Positions 37,075 to 47,294 of a stretch of 64,000 nt of DNA are shown here, in pieces. Source of the DNA: Hermetia illucens (taxonomy: Eukaryota > Arthropoda > Insecta > Diptera > Stratiomyidae); NCBI RefSeq assembly GCF_905115235.1, contig NC_051852.1:124200027-124264026 (forward strand), read 5' to 3'. A model generated the notes under the pieces. That model saw only the letters and a program-made list of their open reading frames with translations, made no database searches and was not told the origin of the DNA. The position numbers were made by a program, and so were the translations under genes. Position 1 is the first letter of the stretch. The number at the start of each line of letters is the position of its first letter.

Positions 37075-40000
37075 CTTCACAGCATCATCATCATCATCAA
37101 CGACGCAACAATCGGTATCCGGTCTAGGTCTGCTTAATCTGCCGAGGTCCACCCACTCGATATCCCTAAAAGCCGTCTAACGTCCTGACCTACGCCATCG
37201 CTCCATCTTAGGCAGGGTCTGCCTCGTCTTTTTTTCTACCATAGATATTGCCCTTATAGACTTTCCGAGTGGGGTCATCCTCATCCATACGGATTAAGTG
37301 ACCCGCCCACCGTAACCTATTGAGCCGGATTTTATCCACAACCGGATGGTCATGGTATCGCTCATAGATGTCGTCATTGTGTAGGCTACGGAATCGTCCA
37401 TCCTCATGTAGGGGGCCAAAAATTCTTCGGAGGATTCTTCTCTCGAACGCGCCTAAGAGTTCGCAATTCTTCTTGCTAAGAACCCAAGTCTCCGAGGAAT
37501 ACATGAGGACTGGCAAGATCATTGTCTTGCACAGTTAGAGCTTTAACCCTGTGGTGAGACGTTTCGAGCCGAACAGTCTTTGTAAGCTAAAATAGGCTCT
37601 ATTGGCTGACAACAACCGTGCGCGGATTTCATCATCGTAGCTGTCATCGGTTGTGATTTTTGACCCTAGATAGGAGAAATTGTCAACGGTCTCAAAGCTG
37701 TAGTCTCCTATCTTTATTTTTCCCCTTCGACCAGTGCGGTTTGATGTTGTTTGTTGGTTGGTTTTCGGTGCTGATGTTGCCACCATATACTTTGTCTTGC
37801 CTTCCTTGATGTGCCTTTCAACCTGTGCCTGCTCGATCTGGATGAAGGCAGTTTGTACGTCTCGGGTGGTTTTTCCTATACTGCCGATATCGTCAACATA
37901 GGCCAGTAGTTGGGTGGACTTAAAGAGGATCGTACCTCTTGCATTTACCTCAGCATCATGGACCACTTTCTCGATTGCCAGGTTAAAGAGAACGCATGAT
38001 AAGGCATCCCCGTGTCGTAGATCGTTGTTGATGTCGAATGGTCTTCAGAGTGATCCTGCTGCTTTTATCTGGCCTCGCACATTGGTCAGGGTCAGTCTAG
38101 TCAGTCTTATTAATTTCGTCGGGATACCGAATTCTCTCATGGCCGTGTACAGTTTTACCCTGGCTATGCTATCATAGGCGGCTTTAAAGTCGATGAAGAG
38201 ATGGTGCAACTGATGTCCATATTCCAACAGTTTTTCCATCGCTTGCCGGACAGAGAAAATCTGATCTGTTGCTGATTTGCCTGGAGTGAACCCTCTTTGG
38301 TATAGGCCAATGATGTTCTGGGCGTATGGGGCTATCCGGCCTAGCAAGATAGTGGAGAATATCTTGTAGATGGTACTCAGCAACGTGATAACTCTATAAT
38401 TGCTGCACTGGGTAACATCTCCCTTTTTATGTATGAGACAGATAATGCCTCTCTACCAATCGTCAGGCATTGATTCGCTGTCCCATACCTTGAGCACAAG
38501 TTGATGAACCACTTGGTGTAACTGGTCGCCTCCGTATTTAACCATTTCGGCTGTAATTCCATCGGCTCCTGGCGACTTATGATTTTTTAGCCGATGAATT
38601 GCACGGACTGTTTCTCCCAAACTTGGTAGTAACAGTGTTTGTCCATTGTCTTCAGTTGGCGGGATTTCCAACTAGCCGATGTTCTGGTTGTTCAGTAGTT
38701 CATCAAAATACTCAACCCATCGCTCCAATATGTCCATTCTGTCGGAAATCAGATTTCTCTCTTTGTCTCAGCAGGATGATCGAGGTGTATAAGGCTTCAT
38801 CCTGCTGATTTGTTGGTAAAACTTGCGCGCCTTGTGCGGTTGCTCCCTGTACTTTTCTAGTTCACAGACCTGTTGGTTCTCCCAGGCTTCCTTTTTCCGT
38901 CTGTGAAGTCGCTTCTTCGCTCGACGCAGTGCGCGCGTTCTTTGAGAATGCAACATTACTCGGTTTGCTGCATTCTTCCGTTCCATTGCTAGCTTACATT
39001 CATCGTCAAACCAGCCTTCCGACTCTTTTTGCGGCTGGGGCCAAATATGTTTGTGGCTGTATCCATGATAACGTTCTTCAGGTGGTTGTGAAGATCATTT
39101 GTTGATGCTTCATCTCCAGGTCTTCTGTTGACTGCGGTTATTGCGGCATCCATTTCCCTCTTATAGGTGTCGCAGAGGGCTGTGTTATGGATGGCTTCAG
39201 TGTTAACTCTCACCTGATTGTCAGAGGGGATTCTAGGTGGTGTTGTTATTCGAGCTCAGAGCATCATGCCAACGAGATAGTAATGCGAGTCTGTATTGGC
39301 CCCCTATATGTTCTGACATTCATTAAGGCTGAGAAGTGGCGGCGTTCAATCAACACGTGATCAATTTGGTCGAAAGTGATCCCGTCTGAAGAGGCCCACG
39401 TATGTTTGTGGACCGCTTTCCGCGCAAACCTGGCACTTTCAACAACCATTTCGTGTGACCCTGCTAGTGGAATAATCCGCAGTCCGTTATCATTTGTATT
39501 TTCGCGTAAGCTATGGGAACCAACGTATCGCCTGAATACGGGCTCCTTCCCTACTTGGCTGTTCCTCAAGTATGATACTGATATCATATCTGGGACAAGC
39601 TCCGAGGGTTCGTTCTATTGCCTCGTAGAAGGTATCCTTCTCCGACTTTGCAGTCTCCCCTGTAGGGGTGTGAACGTTAATGAGGCTTATATTTCTAAAC
39701 TTGCCTCGCAAGCGCAGAGTGCATAGCCGTTCGCAGCAGGCTTCATTTTTTGGCTGACTAAGAAACCTACTCCGAGCACATGGTTTACTGGATGGCCACT
39801 ATAATATATGGTGTAGCGGCTCTTCTCCAGGAAACCGGTCCCTGTCCAACGCATCTCCCGTAACGCTGTTACATCAGTCCTATATTCGGACAGGGTATCG
39901 GGGGAGGGGAGTACAGGGAGCGCACGTTCCATGAGAAAATGCGCAAATCGTTATTCCGTTGTCGTTGCCGGGTTCGTTGTTGTATAATCCGTCCAGTCCG

Positions 40001-40304
40001 AAGCTCCTGTTGTGGCTTCGTAACATGTTGTTTTCCGTATAGGGTTGTCAGCCCTACCCAACCCCCAACCTGGAGGACCAGTTGGTACAATTTGTCCCGT
40101 TTTTAGGCGCGGGAGACTCGCCTTCATCCTTCTCCGTCTGCAGCCTTCGTTAAGAAAGTGCTCCCAACGGTCACCACGTGGAGGTGGAGATAGGGTTTGG
40201 TAGTAGAGTTGTTGGTGGTGGTTCAGCAGGCATTTCCCAGGTTTTATGCTCCATCGTGGGTACCAATCCACGCTTCACCCTGGGACCTATACTACCCTTT
40301 GACC
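37075..40304 (-). mobile_element. RTE-like non-LTR retrotransposon, copy B (longest)
   Basis: Read on the minus strand: endonuclease (about 40270-39260; FSWNVRSLYSP, then RFARKAVHKHTWASSDGI and FDQIDHVLIERRH), a linker (ERKNAANRVMLHSQRTRALR), and reverse transcriptase (SATDQIFSVRQAMEKLLEYG, HHLFIDFKAAYDSIARVKLY, LLAYVDDIGSIGKTT, ETWVLSKKNCELLG, LRWAGHLIRMDEDDP). The 3' end is a GATGATGATGAT repeat. The family is the craniofacial-development-protein-2-like endonuclease type, RTE group. Several frames are needed. It begins where the Jockey copy ends, so it probably inserted there; I could not identify target-site repeats. Confidence 0.85.
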
Positions 40305-41199
40305 ACCTCCTCAATGGCCCATCATATGTGATCGGCGAGTCCTGTACCTATCGTCCGCAATTAGCATGAAGTGAAGCTGTTTCGGAGTGGCAAAATAGAT
40401 GGGTCGATTCACGTAAAGGATGTTGAGCTCACAGGATTATTCCAGATGTCTTGAAATGGATCAAACGAAGGTACGGTTAAGTTAGCTACGACCTAACTCA
40501 ATTTGTAAGTGGAGACGGAGAGTACCGTACACGCCCTTATCGCTTCGGGCATGACGACTCCCCGTATAGAACCACTTGCGAGTTGATTTCGGAGGATGAG
40601 GAAAATGTTGTTTTTAACTGCTTGTTTTTTCGCTGCCTGAGCATGCATGCTCTCTGGAAGGTGTAAACTTACGTTGTAGGGACTCGGAACCCCAGTACTG
40701 GCAGGTTTTAAAAGTGAGCAGGATCCCGGCTGCAGTGCCTTGCTAGTGAATAACTTAGCCACGGTAAAATCTATTGCTATAAGTGATTCAGAATTGGTGA
40801 AGAAGGTGTGACCTCAACAAGAACACTATCAACGAAGGCAAAAAATCTTGGGCTTGACGACTAGGGCGGTCTCGACACACATCGCATTTATTCAAGAAGC
40901 AGGGTCCAGACTAGGTTAAAGGAGGCTCTGCAGCGCGCTAAATAGAAGCAGTGGCAGCCGCTGGTAACAACCAGCCGATAAGCTGATGGCAATCCAATGG
41001 TGATTTAGTTATAAATATAGTGCCTCGAAAAATAGGACCCAAAGAAACCGACCGGATTCTGCGGGAATTGCTCCCTATTTAGGTTAATGTAAATAGCGTC
41101 GAAAGCACCGAAGATTGACCGCTTTTCACCTTGAAAAAGCTGGAAAAGGCTGTATTTTCTGTAAAAACTAAGCAAGTTCAAAAACCGTGCAGTATCCTG
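40305..41199. other. no gene recognised
   Basis: Nothing convincing; it may contain LINE remnants too decayed to name. Confidence 0.35.
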
Positions 41200-42065
41200 G
41201 CACAAGTAAACAAACTGGTTTTCCACCATCGCCCGGACCTACCGCTGCAATTTAACGTTTCTCTGAAAGTAGATATCTTTCTTTTCTGATACAAAGTGGT
41301 AAAACTTGCACTGATCAGCAAAGGAAAAGGAGACCCTGAGGTGCCGTCTACATATCGACGACCCCATATGCTCGACACAGCCGGGAAAGTGCTCAATGAA
41401 ACGGACAACTCGATTCTAAAACCGAGAGATCCACAGTGCATGTTGCCATGGAGGTCGTGAATGCAGTTCACCTGCTGAAGCGTACAACCCTCGATTTGGA
41501 CGGGTTGCGCCCCTCCTTACGTTGGATTTCTCCAAGCGACCGCTTTCTGCCCTGCGGGACAATGAAGGTCAGAGAAGAATGTAGATCACTTTGCAGATTT
41601 CACAGGGATCCATCCGAGAGGCGGATCACAGGGAGTTGGGTCTGGTTGATTATACAGATGATATTGTGTCACCCGTGACCGGACATACTGATGTATGAAT
41701 ACAATTGATGCGAAAGGTTTACTCCCATGGTCTCTACCCATTGTAGCGTGCAAGACAATTATAGAGTCAAAATTAACGGTTAAGTACCTAGGATGAACGC
41801 ACGTTTCCAAGATGAGTTCTTTCCGAGAAAATAGAACCAGTGGCAAGCAAGGCCTCAGTGGAAGTTTCCGTCTTAAATAAACCAGTGGCAAATTTTGGGG
41901 ACCGTACTTCCAGCAAGAAATGTCTTCTCCTAGACGCGATGGAGTCCATTCTGCTGTACGGTGTCGTAAACACTTTGCACACGTGAGAAGAAGAATACCC
42001 TGCAGATTCCCAAAAAACATCTCCCACCACACTACTGTGCCAAATAGGCAATCAAAAGTACAACC
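41200..42065 (+). mobile_element. R1/LOA-type LINE, RT fragment
   Basis: Plus-strand frames read LALISKGKGDPEVPSTYRR (about 41300) and MLDTAGKVL, the RT entry block (usual LIPKGKGDPELPSTYRPLCML). Later, LLDAMESILLYGV (about 41930) matches the block following the polymerase fingers. Truncated at the 5' side and broken. Confidence 0.7.
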
Positions 42066-42234
42066 GATATTTGGAATAAATATCTTAATTGCAAAACGAC
42101 AAGGGATAACATATTAAGATGCAAACCAAGATTAATTACTGTTTATTTTTTTCTAGTTTTACTCAGCTTTTTTACCGCGTCTGGGTGTTTTCGTTGTGGG
42201 CGTTATCGCTGACAATGGGGTTGGCGGAGACCGG

Positions 42235-43212
42235 TTACCATGGTGGTGGCGTTGGTGGGGTTGATGCAGGTTGTGGAATTGGTGGCTCAGTAGCTGGTGT
42301 TGGCGGTTTTGGTGGTGATGTTGTCGTTGTTGTTGATCTTCCATCGGTTGTAACCCAATTAGGTGGTGTAGGTGGTGTTGGTAGTGGTGTTGTTGATATT
42401 GGTATCATTGGGGTAATTATAGGCCAAGGAGTAGAAGTAGTACGCCACCTTCCAATAGTCTGGTCAATCCATTTCTCATATTCCAACAATTTCACGTAAA
42501 TTGCCGGCAAATCAGATCCACACCTCAAAGGCGAACTGAAGATTCCAATCAGACGTGGTTCCTGTGGCCATCCAATAATTAGTCCAGTCCCTTCATTACC
42601 TTCGCAAGGCATTTGTTTGTTGTTATTCCAACCAACAGTACAGATTTGCAGATATTCATCAAGAAACCAGTAAAAGTTTGTCCTACACTCTCTCGAAGAA
42701 ACCAATTTGAACATTCCATATGTTAAAACTTTGCTTTCTTGCAGACTGAATCCTGGCATAACGACGAATCCATTGGTGGGTTTCGTATATTCTACGTCTT
42801 CTGCAGAATACGAAATTGGCGCCAATTTATCTGAAAACTTAAGGATAACTGGCAATTTCACCAACGCGATATTGTCAAAGCCAGTGGGATACGCTGTAAC
42901 CGATGACTGATCCAAAGTTATAGAGAAGGAATTTTCAACGTTGGATAGACTCTTCAAGAGGAAGTGGACACTGAATTGTTTATCAGAAACACAATGTGCA
43001 GCAGTAAGGATCCATTGATCAGAGATAATAGATCCACCGCAGTAATTTTTTCCGGTAGGTGTTTCCGCAGTGATAGTCACGTAATGAGGGAATCTTTTCA
43101 GAGTATCTACTTCTATACCATTCTGGATTCTTCCTTGCGCGCTACCTAGAGAGCTCTGAGCGAAGACGAAGATGCTCCCCAGTAAAGTCAAAATAACGAA
43201 ATGTATTTCCAT
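42235..43212 (-). CDS. SPH3: serine protease homologue with Pro/Thr-rich tail
   Basis: The 325-residue protein has a signal peptide (1-25), an R28-I29 junction (GRIQNG) and the family's six cysteines. His57 is kept (AAHC, residue 73), Asp102 is Asn114, and Asp194-Ser195 are Asn206-Glu207 in CEGNEGTG, so catalysis is not expected. After the normal end of the fold (about residue 253) comes a 72-residue tail of mainly Pro and Thr, with five consecutive threonines, like a mucin-type O-glycosylated linker. None of the paralogues has it. The opposite strand has a long open frame only because of this codon bias. The stop is TAA at 42235-42237; AATAAA on the minus strand lies at 42142-42147. The gene is head-to-head with the SPH pseudogene. 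Confidence 0.94.
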   Translation of the reverse strand: MEIHFVILTLLGSIFVFAQSSLGSAQGRIQNGIEVDTLKRFPHYVTITAETPTGKNYCGGSIISDQWILTAAHCVSDKQFSVHFLLKSLSNVENSFSITLDQSSVTAYPTGFDNIALVKLPVILKFSDKLAPISYSAEDVEYTKPTNGFVVMPGFSLQESKVLTYGMFKLVSSRECRTNFYWFLDEYLQICTVGWNNNKQMPCEGNEGTGLIIGWPQEPRLIGIFSSPLRCGSDLPAIYVKLLEYEKWIDQTIGRWRTTSTPWPIITPMIPISTTPLPTPPTPPNWVTTDGRSTTTTTSPPKPPTPATEPPIPQPASTPPTPPPW

Positions 43213-43256
43213 TTTAATGGAAATTCAAGAACTGGTAATACCTTAGAGTGTTCAGC

Positions 43257-43324
43257 TATTTATAGTGGGATTATCTCAGGACCGCTCTTCATCAGCTTAA
43301 GAAAACATGGAAATTATCTTATCG
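43257..43324 (-). promoter_or_regulatory. SPH3 promoter with GATA-type sites
   Basis: On the minus strand TATAAATA (43257-43264) is preceded by AGATAA (43271-43276) and an overlapping pair of GATA sites (43314-43324). The start codon is at 43212. Confidence 0.65.
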
Positions 43325-43734
43325 ACTCATGTAAACAACAGTCAAACCAAATTTTCAAAGGATCATAGTGCATTTTTTGTCTTCTTCACTCTTCGATAAT
43401 CTATTTAGATATTTTTAGGCATAAGGAGACACTTTCATGGATACAAGATATCAACTTTACTGGAAATGTTAGGATTGATGTCCTTATCCACATTATAATC
43501 GATAGAACAGCAAATAGTTAATGAGTAGATTTTATCAAGCTAATGGTGGGAATCTTTCCTATGAAACCTAATGATACCCAGGAAAAAATCGATGTTCTAA
43601 CCGAAAAAAAAAAACAAAACAGGTTTAATTAGCCAATGATTAAGGCACTAATAAACAGGAATTTGAAAGTCGCAACAAAAGATTGATATCTTTTCAATCT
43701 ACTGCCATCCAATCCAAAGCTAAAGCCACACTAA
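43325..43734. other. divergent spacer between SPH3 and the SPH pseudogene
   Basis: AT-rich. The right half (about 43630-43734) looks like decayed SPH upstream flank, for example AATTTGAAAGTCGCAAC compared with the SPH4 flank. Confidence 0.4.
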
Positions 43735-44075
43735 ATTGCAGCATTTCCTGCTTTTTTTTAAATTCCAAATCAGCTACATGCATGTTGCTAAACTGATAAT
43801 GTTTTCAACGCAGGTATAAATTCGAAAATCTTGAACTTTTGAGCAGTTTAAAAGGAATCAGTGTAACATAGAGGTACATACAGTAATTTATACTTTTCAA
43901 TCATCTGCAGTACACCAGGGGCGCTTCCCAAGTTGAATTCCGCAGTTCCTTAGATGGGGATACTATAATAGATGGGACCCCTGTGGACACCCTAAAACGA
44001 TTTTTCCAATACGTTGTCATTAACAGAAACAATCCTGAGGAGGATCAATTATATCTGATTGATCAGTTGTTGGTT
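43735..44075 (+). pseudogene. SPH pseudogene: promoter plus N-terminal remnant
   Basis: 43740-43825 aligns with the SPH2 and SPH4 promoters: TTCCTG, then AAATCAGC, TGATAA at 43794-43799 and TATAAA at 43815-43820. From 43970 the frame reads IDGTPVDTLKRFFQYVVINRN, then LIDQLLVL, matching the SPH start ILDGTPVDTLRRFPHYVTI to ISDQWIL. The signal-peptide region is scrambled, several codons are lost around the first cysteine, and the rest of the gene is gone. LINE sequence starts at about 44078. This is a fifth family member in plus orientation, truncated and dead. Confidence 0.85.
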
Positions 44076-44077
44076 CT

Positions 44078-44385
44078 TAGTTCAAGGCACCCCTTGTCAT
44101 CCGGTCCCTCCACCGGCCAAGCTGAATCTTTTTTGAAGAACCCGACCGTAATGTGCAACACGATTCCATCTGCCATCGCTGCTCGGCATCTCTCTGACAA
44201 TATTATCTGGAGAGAGCTCCTCTGTATCTGCATAAGATTGCTGACAAAACCCATCCCAGGTGTGTTTGGCGTCGTTTGCACTCCATTGCAGAAAATGCAG
44301 TTTAGACGAAAAGAGCTGCCGAGTCCAGATGCCTTCAAAGGATTCCCGCTTAACACGCTGTCAGCTCGCCTCTTCCTCATTCAGG
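44078..44385 (-). mobile_element. R1-clade LINE, ORF2 C-terminal fragment
   Basis: The minus strand aligns with the insert at 36745-36900. It shares the part reading IILSERCRAAMADGIVLHI, and on the plus strand the block from TCAAGG to CTGACAATATT. It abuts the SPH pseudogene and lacks the 3' UTR. Confidence 0.7.
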
Positions 44386-44762
44386 TAATTTATTGAAGGT
44401 ATATGCGTATACAAAATTATTAATCAACCTGCGAGACTTAAATGGCATCTTCGGAGCTTCAAAAGCTCCTCCTCCGTGGCTGAACGGCAACAAGGGCCCA
44501 CCGTCCGCAGTATTCAAACCAGTAATGAAGGAACCTTGAAGGAGGGGCCGAGCAAAGAAAATCGGAATCCAACAGGAGTAAAATCAAATTGGCGACCCCT
44601 AATAGAAAAGAAGATTCAAGTACTTAATCAAATTGTCACAGTTTTCCCGGAAAGATCAGAAGACGCTTGAGATGGCGTGTGTATGTTTGTGTTTGAGGTG
44701 GAGAAAAGAAAAAGCCTCTGAGCACTCAGACCCAAGTGGTCCGTTGTACTTGATTTCGCCGT
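44386..44762. other. no gene recognised
   Basis: Nothing recognised; open frames on the plus strand are short. Confidence 0.35.
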
Positions 44763-45865
44763 CTAACAGAATATCCCGGATACTTTTATGCATAGTAGGA
44801 TTTCTATCAGTAGATGTGATGCTGCCCGCTGCACTTGAAGCATATCAGCACCAAAAATCTGATCACTGATGCGTCCATAGGCGGAGCGCGCACATAGAAA
44901 ATGTTCTTTGGATCCCGCTTTCTCACTGCAAGATGGACACGTATCATTTTGGAGCATGCAGTGAGTTATAGCCAGTCGGATGCCCACAATGCTTTTGCAA
45001 ATCTTACTGCTTTTCGGCAGAATAAACTCTGCAGTATGTTTGTTTGGTTCTGACAAGAAAAATTTCGTATGTTTAACAGCATTAAGGCTCAGTCACCTGA
45101 CATCATGGGAAGTTTGTTCCCAGTTTTTGATAGCAGCATTAGTCAATGCTTCTGACACCCCAATTGCTGGTTCCGCTCCGGGTATGGGGGAAATTGAACC
45201 CTCTTGAACCTTCACAATAACCCGGTACCCAGAGTAGTAACACCGTATTGAATTTAGAAACAGCGTTCAGTCAAGTCAGTTCAGTCAATGAACGATTTTT
45301 GAAGTGACTGTTCAATACCCTCAACGCAGCTACAGATTGCGATGCATTTGCCCTTCAAAAACTAGTCTTCCAGGTTGCCTCCCTTAGGATCGCGGATACT
45401 TGAGCCTGAAAAACAGTTGTATATTGTCCCGAGGGACTTTCTCTCCCTTTATTTGGAAGGTAGATTTATGTTCTATAACCCTGTTCCGTTTTGGAGCCAT
45501 CGGTGCAGAATGCTCCAGTAAATCCTGGCATGCATTCTTCTGGTTCGCTCCAGTTTTCTCTCCGTTTCAAGATGAAGTAATCTTCTACCAAACAGATGTA
45601 TGGGTATCCGAGAATCAGAAGGCATTGTGAAAATTGGATTTAGTTCACCCAATAACTCTATCAATACTTTCCCCACACACACACACAGCCCAGAAGCTGT
45701 CAAAGTTGATTTCATCTTTACCTCTACATGTTTGCTCCAAAGAAATTTCTTGTCTAGAATCCCAGATATTTCACTTCTTCAGAGAGTTGGAGGGTTTTAC
45801 TCCCTCTTGCAGTTTCCTCCTTTTTCAGGTTTTATGTGAAACAGAACCTTATTAGTATCGAGTCG
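44763..45865 (-). mobile_element. LOA/I-type LINE, 3' part
   Basis: On the minus strand the element runs from a KPSNSLKK...KYLG-like RT end (about 45800) through an RNase H start (APMAPKRNRV at about 45500, usual TDGSKT) to ILPKSSKICKSIVGIRLA and CPSCSEKAGSKEHFLCARS (about 44900). It is the same family as the split copy at 2225-3059 and 5958-6215. Broken frames; the 5' half is missing. The 9-bp satellite lies at its upstream edge. Confidence 0.75.
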
Positions 45866-45870
45866 GTATC

Positions 45871-46530
45871 TGTCTTGTCTGTCTCGTCTGTCTCGTCTAT
45901 CTCGTCTGTCTCGTCTGTCTCGTCTGTCTCGTCTGTCTCGTCTGTCACGTCTGTCTCGTCTGTCTCGTCTGTCTCGTCTGTCTCGTCTGTCTCGTCTGTC
46001 TCGTCTGTCTCGTCTGTCTCGTCTGTCTCGTCTGTCTCGTCTGTCTCGTCTGTCTCGTCTGTCTCGTCTGTCTCGTCTGTCTCGTCTGTCTCGTCTGTCT
46101 CGTCTGTCTCGTCTGTCTCGTCTGTCTCGTCTGTCTCGTCTGTCTCGTCTGTCTCGTCTGTCTCGTCTGTCTCGTCTGTCTCGTCTGTCTCGTCTGTCTC
46201 GTCTGTCTCGTCTGTCTCGTCTGTCTCGTCTGTCTCGTCTGTCTCGTCTGTCTCGTCGTCTCGTCTGTCTCGTCTGTCTCGTCTGTCTCGTCTGTCTCGT
46301 CTGTCTCGTCTGTCTCGTCTGTCTCGTCTGTCTCGTCTGTCTCGTCTGTCTCGTCTGTCTCGTCTGTCTCGTCTGTCTCGTCTGTCTCGTCTGTCTCGTC
46401 TGTCTCGTCTGTCTCGTCTGTCTCGTCTGTCTCGTCTGTCTCGTTCGTCTCGTCTGTCTCGTCTGTCTCGTCTGTCTCGTCTGTCTCGTCTGTCTCGTCT
46501 GTCTCGTCTGTCCCGTCTGCTTCATCTGTC
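45871..46530 (+). repeat. 9-bp satellite array, unit TGTCTCGTC, about 73 copies
   Basis: Near-perfect tandem repetition for 660 bp with a few substituted units, mainly at the edges (for example TGTCTTGTC and CGTCTATCTCG on the left, TGTCCCGTC on the right). A 1-bp loss near 46254 shifts the phase. Long open frames here (repeats of Ser-Ser-Val, Arg-Gln-Thr and Asp-Glu-Thr) are artefacts, because a 9-bp unit keeps frame. The array directly adjoins the 3' end of an R1-clade LINE. Confidence 0.97.
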
Positions 46531-47290
46531 TCTCTAAAACCACCTCCTTCTCCTTCCACTCTCCCCGCGGGACTCCCATTTGGTATCACGTCGCGAGGCT
46601 GGATCAGAATTTATTCTGCGCTCACGTTAATATTCGTGTCTCTCCCTCGTTCATTCTTTCGGATGACTTCTTCCTGCCTAAGCTTCTTTCCGATGGCAGC
46701 AATCACTTTTTCCACATCGGCCCATATCCCCTTTGCTTTCACCATAAGTTCTATTATATTTTTGGGTGTAAAGTGCTCCCCGGTTGTAGCTTCCAATGGG
46801 CTTCGAATCTGGAGCAATGAAAAAGGACGTGGTCCTCTTCAATATTTGGGCACTTTAGGCAATATTGCCGAATCAAATCGATGCAGACATGCTCGATAGC
46901 CTCCGTGTTCGCCCAAGAATTGAGTTAGGTTGAAACCTACTTCGCATTGCGGTCGCTCGATCCATTTCCGGATATCCTCTATGATTTTGTGAGTCCAGCG
47001 GGAGTTTTCTGACTCGTCCCACTTCTCTTGCCATTTCGCGAAAGAGTCAGTTCATGTGAACTGTCGTCGACGGGCAGGAGGTTTTCCGGTGAGATACGTT
47101 CGACCGTAAAGTCGTTGTATTTCTTTCGCCAAGATCTCAATCGGGATCATTCCTGCTATCACGCAAGCTGCTTCATTGGATATTGTTTTGTAAGCGCAAC
47201 ATGTTCGGAGTACGTCTGTCTCGTCGGTCTTTCTTTTCGGCATTGGAAGGTGGAAAGGTGCTGGATCCTGTCATGCAATTATGTAAGACT
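46531..47290 (-). mobile_element. R1-clade LINE, 3' part, copy 1
   Basis: On the minus strand: SNEAACVIAGMIPIEILAKE (about 47180-47120), then the region of the C-terminal zinc block (46920-46850), PKNIIELMVKAKGIWADVEK (46760-46690) and a 3' UTR ending in GGTGGTTTTAGAGAG. 5' truncated. The 3' UTR aligns with that of the neighbouring copy. Confidence 0.8.
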
Positions 47291-47294
47291 TCTA

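Noticed and set aside
37914-39726. Several plus-strand open frames across 37.9-39.7 kb
   Set aside because: Shadows of the RTE copy B frames on the minus strand.
42119-42499. Plus-strand Gly/Val-rich open frame of 126 codons
   Set aside because: Antisense shadow of the Pro/Thr-rich tail of SPH3.
45871-46530. CRISPR-like array
   Set aside because: Units are 9 bp with no spacers, in an animal genome.
45797-46589. Long frames of repeated Ser-Ser-Val, Arg-Gln-Thr or Asp-Glu-Thr on both strands
   Set aside because: They are forced by the 9-bp satellite unit, which has no stop in several frames; no start, signal or flanking gene structure.
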